A stretch of 8,705 nt of DNA from SIG578 sp964508295 (lineage in GTDB: Bacteria; Bacillota; Clostridia; Oscillospirales; Ruminococcaceae), in contig CAZDSQ010000066.1 in NCBI GenBank assembly GCA_964508295.1, forward strand, positions 1 to 8,705, in the 5' to 3' direction. Positions 1 through 6,684 of this stretch are shown here, piece after piece. Under the pieces are notes generated by a model. That model was not told where the DNA came from. It saw nothing but the letters and a program-made list of their open reading frames with translations, and made no database searches. Numbering within the stretch: position 1 is the first letter of the stretch; every line of letters starts with the position of its first letter. A program made the translations under genes and the position numbers.

Positions 1-20
1 GTGCTTTGCACGAATATAGC

Positions 21-66
21 TGAGGCACACTTCCTTACGGAGTGTGCCTCAAGGTGTCCTTTTTTA
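21..66. terminator. Inverted-repeat hairpin beyond the GH2 gene, possible terminator
   Basis: Bases 21-31 (TGAGGCACACT) and 41-51 (AGTGTGCCTCA) form a perfect 11-bp stem around a 9-base loop. Reading rightward, a small AAGG-TGT-CCTT hairpin (51-61) and a T-rich run (59-65) follow, so the best U-tract is on the plus strand, about 7 bases after the main stem. Reading leftward, as the adjacent glycoside hydrolase gene is transcribed, the stem is followed by GCTATATTCG with no U-tract. It could be the terminator of a rightward gene lying left of the window, an imperfect bidirectional terminator, or a 3'-end stabilising hairpin. The stem itself is certain; the role is not. Confidence 0.45.
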
Positions 67-1779
67 TTTAACTGATTTCATAAGCTCGTCTGCCATTTCG
101 CGCATTTTTTTGCCGTCAACCTTGCAGACAAGGCGGTCGTAGCTTAAGAGGCCGTTGGTTTCGTCCTCAACGTCTGAAAGCTGGGTGTAGACCGAGGCGG
201 AAAGACCCGCCCTTGCCGCAGGAATAACCTGCTCACGATAGAGCTTTAAAAGCGCTGCCTCGTAATGCTCTCTGTCCTCAAAAAAACTGTATCCAAACGC
301 ATTTTTGAGATTAAATATATGTCCTTTGGGGCGATACGAGTAACCTCCGAACTCTGAAAGCGCGGTCGGCTTATTTGATGCCTTGAAGTTATACCGCTTA
401 AAGTAAATATGTTCGCTTTCAACATCGCTTTTGCTATTCTTAAACCAGCCGGAAGTGCTGTCGATAATGCGGGTGTTGTCAATTTCCTTGAGCATCCGGT
501 ACATATCATCAGAGCAGAATTGACCCCAGCCCTCGTTGAAAATTGTCCAGTAGCAGATCGAGGGGTGATTGTATAAAAGTTCGACCGTTTCAATCATCGA
601 AAGCACAAACTGCTCTCGGCGCTTTTTGTTAAGATTTAAAAATCTGTCGCCGAGTTTTCTTACCGCCACAGTAGGCAGAGCGGTGTCCCGCAGAAAGCTG
701 TAGCGGCCGTTGTTGACCATATCTTGAAAGACCACCATGCCGAGCCTGTCACAGTAATAATAGAAAATCTCTGGCTCGATTTTTATATGCTTTCTAAGCA
801 TATTAAATCCGAGGCGCTTTGCCTCAAGAATGTCATTTTTGTAAGCCTCGGGCGCGGCAGGAGTAAAAATTCCGTCGGGGAAATAGCCTTGGTCCAAAAG
901 CCCGTGGAAAAAGTGCGGCTCGCCGTTTAAGCAAATTCTCTGTTTGCCGCCGACCTCTTTTATTTCGATAGTCCTCAGCGCAAAATAGCTTTCTACCCTG
1001 TCCCCCTCGCCCTCGACTGTAAATTCATAGAGGTAAGGGGTCTGGGGGCTCCAGAGCTTTGGCTCGGCGATTTTTACAACCGCTTTGCCGCTTGTAAGCG
1101 GCGCCTTTATCTCGCCGCTCTCGGTTTTGACAGAAACTATACCCTCGCTCACTCCGCAAACCGAAATTTCGGCGCTGTCTAAGGTGGTATTTATTTTAAG
1201 CGAGGTGATGTGCTTTTTAGAAACGCTTTCAAGCCAAACAGTCTGCCATATACCTGAAACTCGGGTGTACCACATTCCGCCGCGGCGCTTTGTCTGCTTG
1301 CCGTAGGGGAAAATGCGCTCGTTTAGCTTGTCGGTTACACATACTACGAGGGTGTTTTCCTCGCAAAGTGGCTCGGTTATGTCAAAGCAAAAGGGAGTAT
1401 AGCCGCCGCTGTGACTGCCTACACACTCGCCGTTTAAGTAGACCTCGCAGCTCTGGTCAACTGCGCCGAAATGGAGCAGTACCCTCTCTTTTACAAAGCC
1501 CTCGGGCAGAGAAAAGTTCTTTTTGTAATAAAGCCTATCCTTTTCAGAAAATAGTTCGTTTACCCCCGAGAGAGCGCTCTCGGGCGGAAACGGAACGGTT
1601 ATTTTTCTGCTGAAAACCTCGGGAATTTCGCTATTTTCAGTTACCTCAAAATCCCACTCGCCGTTTAAACAGAAAAAGCTATTCCGCCTCATCTGCGGCC
1701 TTGGGTAAACCGCCCAGGGCATCTCAGGCATAAACTCACTATAAGCCGTTTTGAGAGTCACTAAATTACTTTTCTTCAC
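64..1779 (-). CDS. Glycoside hydrolase family 2 enzyme (beta-glycosidase), cytosolic
   Basis: A 571-residue family 2 glycosidase. The order is the usual one: an N-terminal jelly-roll sugar-binding domain (about residues 30-185, with LNGEWDF near 38-44 and the VYLNGE strand near 113-118), an immunoglobulin-like domain (about 188-275) and a TIM barrel (about 278-571). The acid/base is the Asn415-Glu416 pair in FNEGW, and the nucleophile is probably Glu476 in SEFGG. The protein is compact, without the C-terminal domains of LacZ. It has no signal peptide, so it should act in the cytosol on a substrate brought in by the transporter gene just upstream, which it overlaps by 14 bp. It starts at GTG, supported by a GAGGT ribosome binding site 8 bases upstream. 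The family is sure; the substrate (galactoside, glucuronide, mannoside or other) cannot be read from the sequence. It is the last gene of the deoB operon. Confidence 0.9.
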   Translation of the reverse strand: MKKSNLVTLKTAYSEFMPEMPWAVYPRPQMRRNSFFCLNGEWDFEVTENSEIPEVFSRKITVPFPPESALSGVNELFSEKDRLYYKKNFSLPEGFVKERVLLHFGAVDQSCEVYLNGECVGSHSGGYTPFCFDITEPLCEENTLVVCVTDKLNERIFPYGKQTKRRGGMWYTRVSGIWQTVWLESVSKKHITSLKINTTLDSAEISVCGVSEGIVSVKTESGEIKAPLTSGKAVVKIAEPKLWSPQTPYLYEFTVEGEGDRVESYFALRTIEIKEVGGKQRICLNGEPHFFHGLLDQGYFPDGIFTPAAPEAYKNDILEAKRLGFNMLRKHIKIEPEIFYYYCDRLGMVVFQDMVNNGRYSFLRDTALPTVAVRKLGDRFLNLNKKRREQFVLSMIETVELLYNHPSICYWTIFNEGWGQFCSDDMYRMLKEIDNTRIIDSTSGWFKNSKSDVESEHIYFKRYNFKASNKPTALSEFGGYSYRPKGHIFNLKNAFGYSFFEDREHYEAALLKLYREQVIPAARAGLSASVYTQLSDVEDETNGLLSYDRLVCKVDGKKMREMADELMKSVK

Positions 1780-3079
1780 TATTTACGACCTCTTTTTTGG
1801 TAAGGCGGAAAACCACAAAAAGCACCGCCCATATTATTGCCGCCGCTATAAGTGCGGCAAGGAAAATGTTTTGATTGGGAACGAAGGAAACCGTGCCGTC
1901 GTTGCCGACTATGGTTTCGGCGTTTTTTAAAACAAGCGCACCAATGTATGGCCCAACAATTCCGGGGATAAGCACCTGAGAGAATATTCTGAGCCCCTGG
2001 AACATTCCCGAGCGATTTTCGGGCGTGTAGTCCCTTATCATTGCGCCGAAGACTGCCATGCCCGCAAGATAACCCGTCATCATCATAAGCGAGCCGACAA
2101 ACACTAACGCCGTGCCTTTAAAAAGGTATAGCAGTATGTAGCCTGCCATAAGGGCAAGCAGGGCAGGAATTACAGACTTTTTAAAGCCGAGCTTATCGTA
2201 AATTCTGCCGTAAAACGCAGTTGCGATAGAGGCAACTATTATAGCGGGTGCCATAATGAAAACATAGTTTTCCATTTTGAGCGAAACCTCATAATAAATA
2301 ATGAGGTAGGGCATAAATATCTGAATGGAAATTCCAAACAGAGCAAATGCGGCAAAAACAACGTATAAAATCTTATTTTGGCGCACGACAGAGGGGCGAA
2401 AACCGTAAATGATGTTTTTAAAGCAGCTTTTGTTCTCCTCGCTTTTTACTACGGGATCGGAGATCAGGAAAATCCCCAAAATGCCGATTACCACAACGGC
2501 AACGCCGATTATAAGGAAAATGGCCGTCCAGCTCTCTCTTTTATCAAGGTCAAAGCCCATAAAGCCGCCGAACACCGCAAGAATTGCAACGAGCGGCATC
2601 ATAGCGTTAATGCCCTCTGCCGCTCCCCTGCCGCCCGAGGCTGTCGAGTCGGTAAGCCAGGCGTTAAAGCAGGCATCGTTTGCCGATGAGCCGAAAAAGG
2701 TCATAACGCAGTCCATAATAATTACAAGAGAAACGCCAACCGCCGCCGCAGATGCAGCCGAGGGGAAAAGCACCCCGATAACATCCATTCTGATAAGGGC
2801 AAAGCTGCATATCGAGATGCCCCACAGAATATAACCGCCGCAGATAAAAAGTTTTCGCTTTCCTATTTTATCCGAAAGTGCGCCGATTATAACGGTCGTA
2901 AGTGTGGCAGATACAGCGCTTGCCGCAACCATAAGGGAAATAGCGTCGGCGCCGGCGTTAAACATTTTGTAGATGAAAACGTTGAAATACATATTTTCAA
3001 CCACCCAGGCTATCTGACCTGTAAGGCTGAAAATAACGAGTGCGAGCCAAAATTTTGTTCCCTTTTTACTCTGTGTCAT
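1766..3079 (-). CDS. Major facilitator superfamily transporter, probable sugar or glycoside importer
   Basis: A 437-residue, strongly hydrophobic protein with about 12 membrane-spanning segments in two halves, separated by a charged cytoplasmic loop near residues 205-230. The MFS signature A loop is present between helices 2 and 3 (GALSDKIGKRK, residues 66-76), and a degenerate copy (YGRIYDKLGFKK) occurs in the second half, as expected from the internal duplication. It begins 11 bp after cdd with a GAGGT site 6 bases before its ATG, and its end overlaps the GH2 gene. Transporters next to intracellular glycosidases commonly import that enzyme's substrate, so a disaccharide or other glycoside is the first guess. 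Because deoB and cdd are in the same operon, a nucleoside or nucleoside-like glycoside is an alternative. Substrate and coupling ion are unknown. Class is secure; specificity is inference. Confidence 0.85.
   Translation of the reverse strand: MTQSKKGTKFWLALVIFSLTGQIAWVVENMYFNVFIYKMFNAGADAISLMVAASAVSATLTTVIIGALSDKIGKRKLFICGGYILWGISICSFALIRMDVIGVLFPSAASAAAVGVSLVIIMDCVMTFFGSSANDACFNAWLTDSTASGGRGAAEGINAMMPLVAILAVFGGFMGFDLDKRESWTAIFLIIGVAVVVIGILGIFLISDPVVKSEENKSCFKNIIYGFRPSVVRQNKILYVVFAAFALFGISIQIFMPYLIIYYEVSLKMENYVFIMAPAIIVASIATAFYGRIYDKLGFKKSVIPALLALMAGYILLYLFKGTALVFVGSLMMMTGYLAGMAVFGAMIRDYTPENRSGMFQGLRIFSQVLIPGIVGPYIGALVLKNAETIVGNDGTVSFVPNQNIFLAALIAAAIIWAVLFVVFRLTKKEVVNSEEK
1788..1792 (-). promoter_or_regulatory. 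Ribosome binding site fixing the GTG start of the GH2 gene
   Basis: On the minus strand GAGGT lies 8 bases before a GTG at 1779, inside the last codons of the transporter gene. No ATG is as well placed: the next in-frame Met is residue 17, which has no comparable site and would discard the start of the protein. The arrangement suggests translational coupling to the transporter. Confidence 0.6.
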
Positions 3080-3090
3080 TTTTCTACCTC

Positions 3091-3498
3091 TTACTTAACA
3101 TTTTCCTTTTTAAAGCTATAAGGAAGAAGGTCGGAAAGCTTTACTTTTTCGTAAGTGTCTTTGCCCGTAACCATCAAAATCTCAAAGTCGGGCGAGCAGA
3201 ACTCACTCATAACCTGCCTGCAGACTCCGCATGGCGAGAACATACCTTTGATTACTCCGCCCTTTCCGCCCACGACGGCGATTTTCTCAAACTCTTTCTC
3301 GCCCTCGCTTATCGCCTTGAAGAACGCAGTTCTCTCGGCGCAGACGGTGGGGGTAAAGGAGGCGTTTTCAATGTTGCAGCCTGTGTATACCTTGCCCGAT
3401 TTGGTAAGCAGGGCGGCACCTACCTTGCAGTCTGAATAAGGCGAATATGAATTTTGCATTGCCTTTATGGAAAGCGCGCACAATTCTCTGTCTGTCAT
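3091..3498 (-). CDS. cdd: Cytidine deaminase
   Basis: A 135-residue protein, the normal length of the small homotetrameric cytidine deaminases (the B. subtilis enzyme is about 136). It hydrolyses cytidine and deoxycytidine to uridine and deoxyuridine plus ammonia in pyrimidine salvage. The zinc site is visible: Cys53-Ala54-Glu55 (zinc ligand and catalytic glutamate) and Pro89-Cys90-x-x-Cys93 (two more zinc ligands). Asn42 and Glu44 in CNIENAS match the ribose-binding residues. The start codon overlaps the deoB stop in an ATGA arrangement and has an AAAGGAG ribosome binding site, indicating coupled translation. Pairing with phosphopentomutase is sensible: deamination yields uridine, whose phosphorolysis gives ribose 1-phosphate for DeoB. 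No nucleoside phosphorylase gene lies in this window. Confidence 0.96.
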   Translation of the reverse strand: MTDRELCALSIKAMQNSYSPYSDCKVGAALLTKSGKVYTGCNIENASFTPTVCAERTAFFKAISEGEKEFEKIAVVGGKGGVIKGMFSPCGVCRQVMSEFCSPDFEILMVTGKDTYEKVKLSDLLPYSFKKENVK

Positions 3499-4658
3499 TT
3501 TAATATCTCCTTTAAAAAGCTCGTTCCCTCAAATTCCTTGGAAACACCGAGATACTCGGCGCAGGATGCCGCAATATCCGAAAAGCTATCCCTAACGCCG
3601 TAGTAGCCCGCCTTAACATTCTCGCCGTAGACTACCAGCGGGGTGTGCTCTCTCGTGTGGTCAGTGCTGTCGTCAGCAGGGTCGCAGCCGTGGTCGGCGG
3701 TTATCATAAGCACATCATCTTTACCGAGTTTTTTAACAAACTCGCCGAGCCAACTATCGAACTCTGAAAGGGCATTTGCATAGCCGTCAACGTCCTGCCT
3801 GTGTCCGAAGCTCATATCAAAGTCAACGAGATTTACAAAGCAAAGTCCGTCAAAATCCTCACTGAAAACTCTGTCGGCAGTTTCCATTCCCTCTTTGTTT
3901 GAGTGGGTAAAGAGAGCGCGGGTTACTCCCTTGCCCGCAAAAATGTCCGAAATTTTTCCAACCGCGATAACGTCCTTGCCTGCCGCTTTAAGCGAGTCGA
4001 GCAGGGTGGTTTTTGGGGGTAAAAGCGAAAAATCGTGTCGGTTTGCAGTTCTTTTAAATTTGCCGTTTTCGGTTGTAAACGGTCTTGCAATAACTCTGCC
4101 TACCGCGTGTTCACCCTTTAAGATCTCGCGGGCAACGCGGCAGTACTCGTAAAGGGTTTCAAGTGGCACGACATCCTCATGCGCCGCGATCTGAAAAACG
4201 CTGTCGGCCGAGGTGTAAACTATAAGGTCGCCGCTCTCAATGTGTTGTTTTCCGTAATCCTCGATAACCTGCGTTCCCGAATAGGGCAGGTTGCAAAGAA
4301 CGCCTCTGCCTGTTTTCTCGGAAAATTCCTTAAGTATTTCCTCGGGAAAGCCGTTAGGATAGGTGGGCATAGGCTTTTCGGAAATGATGCCCGCAATCTC
4401 CCAGTGACCTGTTGTTGTGTCCTTGCCATTTGATTTTTCCGTCATTTTAAAATTGGCGGCGGTGGGAGTGTCGGTGGTGCCTATGCTCTCTAAGCCCTCG
4501 ATATTAAAAAGCCCCATTTTTTTAAGATTAGGGCAGTTAAATTTTTCAGAGCGGGAAATGCTGAGCATTGTGTTTGCACCCGCATCGCCAAAGCGCTCGG
4601 CATCAGCCTGCGCGCCTATTCCAACCGAATCGAGAACAATTAAAAAAATTCTTTTCAT
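3495..4658 (-). CDS. deoB: Phosphopentomutase
   Basis: A 387-residue enzyme that interconverts (deoxy)ribose 1-phosphate and 5-phosphate, sending sugar from nucleoside breakdown into the pentose phosphate pathway. It belongs to the alkaline phosphatase superfamily and uses two manganese ions. All known active-site residues of the Bacillus cereus enzyme can be matched by eye: Asp10 (LDSVG), the phospho-acceptor Thr81 (GKDTTTGHWE), Asp281 and His286 (DFDMSFGH), Asp322-His323 (ITADHG) and His334 (STDHTREH). The cap-domain region with GRVIARPF and NRHDF (about residues 187-210) is intact, and the length is typical. It is the first gene of the operon, with an AGGAG site 7 bases before the ATG and a sigma-A promoter upstream. 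The following gene, cdd, overlaps it by 4 bp. Confidence 0.97.
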   Translation of the reverse strand: MKRIFLIVLDSVGIGAQADAERFGDAGANTMLSISRSEKFNCPNLKKMGLFNIEGLESIGTTDTPTAANFKMTEKSNGKDTTTGHWEIAGIISEKPMPTYPNGFPEEILKEFSEKTGRGVLCNLPYSGTQVIEDYGKQHIESGDLIVYTSADSVFQIAAHEDVVPLETLYEYCRVAREILKGEHAVGRVIARPFTTENGKFKRTANRHDFSLLPPKTTLLDSLKAAGKDVIAVGKISDIFAGKGVTRALFTHSNKEGMETADRVFSEDFDGLCFVNLVDFDMSFGHRQDVDGYANALSEFDSWLGEFVKKLGKDDVLMITADHGCDPADDSTDHTREHTPLVVYGENVKAGYYGVRDSFSDIAASCAEYLGVSKEFEGTSFLKEILK

Positions 4659-4710
4659 ATTTTTTCTCCTATTTATGTGATTTTTGCTTTAAAATTATTT
4701 TCCTATTTAT

Positions 4711-4739
4711 ATTATAGCAACAAATTTCCCCTAAATCAA
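4711..4739 (-). promoter_or_regulatory. Sigma-A promoter of the deoB-cdd-MFS-GH2 operon
   Basis: On the minus strand a TTGATT -35 (4734-4739) and a perfect TATAAT -10 (4711-4716) are separated by 17 bp. Transcription should begin near 4704, leaving a leader of about 45 bases before deoB. A direct repeat, CAACAAA on the plus strand, occurs at 4718-4724 and 4737-4743: one copy lies in the spacer and the other overlaps the -35. It could be an operator, though it is short and AT-rich. No classical DeoR operator was recognised. Confidence 0.65.
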
Positions 4740-4740
4740 C

Positions 4741-4850
4741 AAAAACTAATTTGTGATGTACGACCTATATGTCGTGCCGCAAAAACAAAAAGGCGGCCGA
4801 AGTGTACAGTGTAGTATGATGGTATACAGTTCACTCCTACAAATTATAAT
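4741..4850. repeat. Intergenic block of short inverted and direct repeats, unknown role
   Basis: This gene-free stretch holds several local symmetries. ACGAC and GTCGT (4760-4764, 4771-4775) flank CTATAT; the stem extends to 4758-4777 with a G-T pair. GCCGC and GCGGC (4776-4780, 4793-4797) flank an A-rich 12-base loop. CGGCCG is a palindrome at 4794-4799. GTGTACAGT and GTATACAGT (4802-4810, 4822-4830) are near-identical direct repeats with starts 20 bp apart, about two helical turns. No open reading frame, riboswitch fold or tRNA was seen. It may be a regulatory region for the deoB promoter or one copy of a dispersed intergenic repeat. The symmetries are seen; the function is unknown. Confidence 0.4.
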
Positions 4851-4853
4851 ACC

Positions 4854-4880
4854 AAAAAAGCACCCGTGAGGGTGCTTTTT
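4854..4880 (-). terminator. Rho-independent terminator of the right-hand operon
   Basis: GCACCC and GGGTGC (4860-4865, 4870-4875) pair around a GTGA loop, flanked by six A on the left and five T on the right. Read leftward this is a GC-rich stem followed by six U, immediately after the stop codon of the small membrane protein gene. The symmetry makes it potentially bidirectional, but no rightward gene ends here. Confidence 0.88.
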
Positions 4881-4881
4881 G

Positions 4882-5130
4882 TCAGTCTATTTTTATTGGG
4901 GAAAACCAGTCCTCGTCGATTTCCGGCTCACACCGTTTTTTCACCCAGCCGATAATGCCGAAAACGCCCAGCATCATAAGCACAAAAGCGGCTATAAGTG
5001 CGAGTGCCCATTTGCCGACGGAAATGCCGTTGGCGGTAAGGATAAAAAACGAAACGATGGCGGCAAGTCCTACAAGCGCCTCAAACAAACTCGGCAAAAG
5101 CGCTTTTACGCTCGGCTTGCCTTTTTTCAT
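4882..5130 (-). CDS. Small two-helix membrane protein, function unknown
   Basis: An 82-residue protein with two hydrophobic segments (about residues 13-33 and 41-62) joined by a short NGISVGK turn. A basic N-terminus (MKKGK) and a KKR after helix 2 suggest both ends face the cytoplasm. The C-terminal tail is acidic and aromatic (EPEIDEDWFSP, 68-78). The ATG at 5130 was chosen because a near-perfect GGAGGAG site lies 5 bases upstream. A longer frame reaching 5238 would overlap the HAD gene by over 100 bp and has an Arg-rich, out-of-frame-looking extension. It starts 2 bp after the HAD stop and is last in its operon, with a terminator directly behind it. I do not recognise the family and no function is proposed. 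Confidence 0.72.
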   Translation of the reverse strand: MKKGKPSVKALLPSLFEALVGLAAIVSFFILTANGISVGKWALALIAAFVLMMLGVFGIIGWVKKRCEPEIDEDWFSPIKID

Positions 5131-5132
5131 CT

Positions 5133-5786
5133 CTACTCCTCCAGTAAAAAGCGTTTGAGCTCGGACACACTCTCGGCGACCCTGCCCGCTCCCGCGGCGA
5201 GAAGCTCGTTCTTTTTGCCAAAGCCGTAAAGCACGCATATAGAATCTAGTCCCGCTTTTCGTGCTCCCTCGGCGTCAAAAACGGTGTCGCCGATCATAAC
5301 GGCGTTGTCGCCGTTTACCTCGGGGATATTACTCTTTAAATATTCGAGAACCTCTTTTTTGGTGGCGCGATCCTCCGCCATTGTGTTGGCGGCAATAAAA
5401 TCAAAGTATTTGTAAAGGTCAAAGTGCTTTAGTATCTCCACCGCGTATTCCTCGGGCTTTGAGGTTGCAAGGCAGACCTTCTTTCCGCTTTGTTTAAGAG
5501 CGGCGAGTAGCTCTGGAATACCCTCGTAGACCTCGTTTTCAAAAATGCCTTTATCGGCAAAATACTCGCGGTAGTATTCCACCGCAAGCCAAGACTTTTC
5601 ATCGTCAAAGCCCCAGAGATTTTTGAAGGAATGAACAAGCGGCGGACCGATACAACAATATAATTCGCGCCTGTCAGGCGGCTCTATGCCGAATTTTCTT
5701 AAGGCGTACATCACTGAGTTTGTAATTCCAATGGAGGGGTCGGTAAGGGTTCCGTCGAGGTCAAAGAGAATGTGCTGATATGCCAT
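5133..5786 (-). CDS. HAD-superfamily phosphatase, resembling the 5'-nucleotidase-like subgroup
   Basis: A 217-residue haloacid dehalogenase-type phosphatase with a helical C1 cap (about residues 16-85). The four motifs are complete: the nucleophile Asp9 and general acid/base Asp11 in DLDGTLTD, Thr108/Ser109 in LATSKP, a lysine at 143 or 144, and the magnesium ligands in GDTVFD (Asp167, Asp171). The run GITNSV...YAL, the IGPPL segment (46-50), the ATSKP motif and the LYGFGK..EL segment near the C-terminus resemble the group usually labelled HAD 5'-nucleotidase-like rather than classical phosphoglycolate phosphatase; this is from memory of the family pattern. A nucleotide or sugar phosphate substrate is therefore the best guess, fitting the nucleoside genes in the next operon. 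It lies 1 bp after the EamA permease stop with a GGAGAGG site, so the two are co-transcribed. Confidence 0.9.
   Translation of the reverse strand: MAYQHILFDLDGTLTDPSIGITNSVMYALRKFGIEPPDRRELYCCIGPPLVHSFKNLWGFDDEKSWLAVEYYREYFADKGIFENEVYEGIPELLAALKQSGKKVCLATSKPEEYAVEILKHFDLYKYFDFIAANTMAEDRATKKEVLEYLKSNIPEVNGDNAVMIGDTVFDAEGARKAGLDSICVLYGFGKKNELLAAGAGRVAESVSELKRFLLEE
5136..5142 (-). promoter_or_regulatory. Ribosome binding site deciding the start of the small membrane protein
   Basis: GGAGGAG on the minus strand sits 5 bases before the ATG at 5130 and inside the last codons of the HAD gene. It favours the 82-residue product over an N-terminally longer one and suggests coupled translation. Confidence 0.7.
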
Positions 5787-5787
5787 T

Positions 5788-6672
5788 TTAGCCTCTCCTT
5801 TTCCTTGCAGAGTTGGGCGAGAAAAGCTCGCCGAAAAGCGCTCCGCCTAAAATCAAAACTGCGGCAATTATCTGAACAAAGGAAAGCTTTTCGCTTAGGA
5901 AAACCGCCGAGAAAACAAGCGCAGAGCCTGGATCTATGTAGCTGCAGAGGGCGGCGCTCTGTGCAGATAGCGTCTGCAGTGACGAAAAGTAAAGATACAG
6001 CGCAAGGCCTGTGTGAACTGCGCCGATTATAATAAGGCAAATGACTCCCTGAACGCTCTGCGGCAGGGAAATCGCTCCGCCGCCGTTTATAAGGCAGTAA
6101 GGCAGCATTACTATAAATGCGCCAAGAAGCTGAATTAAGGTTATCTCAATGCCCGAAACGCCCTTTACGCACTTGTTAAGCATAGTAACGCAGGCGTAAA
6201 GCACCGAGGCAAGCAGACCAAATCCAAAGCCTTTTAGAGTGGACTTATCCGCAGAGATGGTTCCTGCAATTAGCACAAGGCCTAAGATGCAGCACAAAAT
6301 GCCCATAACGCGCAGTGGCGCGATTTTTTCTTTGAAAAAAAGGGGTGAGAGAAGCATAACTATAACGGGCGAGCAGTAATACGCCACCGTTGCAATACTT
6401 ATGGCGGTATATCTGTACGCTTCAAAAAGAAACAGCCAGTTAAGCCCCATAACTATGCCCGAAAGCAGCAACAGCGGGGCGGCTCTCCTTATTGCCTTGC
6501 CCGAGGAGTGATGCCTTGAAAAAAGGTAGACTAAGAGCAGTGAAAAACCGCCGATTATTACCCTGAAAAGCACCATTTCGCCGCTCGAAATGCCTATATA
6601 CCTTGTGAAAATTCCAAGCGTTCCCCAAATGAGCATAGCGACTATGATTTTTAAATACGCCTTGCCTCTCAT
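5788..6672 (-). CDS. EamA/DMT-family membrane permease
   Basis: A 294-residue integral membrane protein with about ten helices in two homologous EamA halves (roughly residues 5-137 and 148-284). The first half shows the typical WGTLGIFTRY (16-25) and the helix-2 start GEMVLFR (31-37). Proteins of this drug/metabolite transporter family usually export metabolites such as amino acids or nucleobase-related compounds, or act as sugar or cofactor permeases; the sequence alone does not say which. The Arg/Lys-rich C-terminus (ARKRRG) is consistent with a cytoplasmic tail. It begins 12 bp after the GH42-like gene with a GAGGA site before the ATG and is followed 1 bp later by the HAD phosphatase. The family is clear and the substrate unknown. 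Confidence 0.88.
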   Translation of the reverse strand: MRGKAYLKIIVAMLIWGTLGIFTRYIGISSGEMVLFRVIIGGFSLLLVYLFSRHHSSGKAIRRAAPLLLLSGIVMGLNWLFLFEAYRYTAISIATVAYYCSPVIVMLLSPLFFKEKIAPLRVMGILCCILGLVLIAGTISADKSTLKGFGFGLLASVLYACVTMLNKCVKGVSGIEITLIQLLGAFIVMLPYCLINGGGAISLPQSVQGVICLIIIGAVHTGLALYLYFSSLQTLSAQSAALCSYIDPGSALVFSAVFLSEKLSFVQIIAAVLILGGALFGELFSPNSARKRRG

Positions 6673-6684
6673 AACTTCCTCACT

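Noticed and set aside
64..1779. Assignment of the GH2 enzyme as beta-glucuronidase
   Set aside because: The Asn-x-Lys motif that recognises glucuronate (566/568 in the E. coli enzyme, about 62 residues after the nucleophile) has no clear equivalent. An N-L-K at 490-492 is only 14 residues after Glu476 and is not positionally equivalent.
4659..4850. Purine or other riboswitch upstream of deoB
   Set aside because: The leader after the predicted start near 4704 is only about 45 bases, AT-rich, and contains no recognisable aptamer. The hairpins lie upstream of the promoter and would not be in the mRNA.
4845..4850. TATAAT on the plus strand as a rightward promoter
   Set aside because: There is no -35 match at a suitable spacing and no rightward gene follows; a terminator comes immediately after.
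5131..5238. N-terminal extension of the small membrane protein to 118 residues
   Set aside because: It overlaps the HAD gene by over 100 bp, is Arg-rich as expected from an antisense-style or shifted reading of a coding region, and a strong ribosome binding site marks the internal ATG at 5130.
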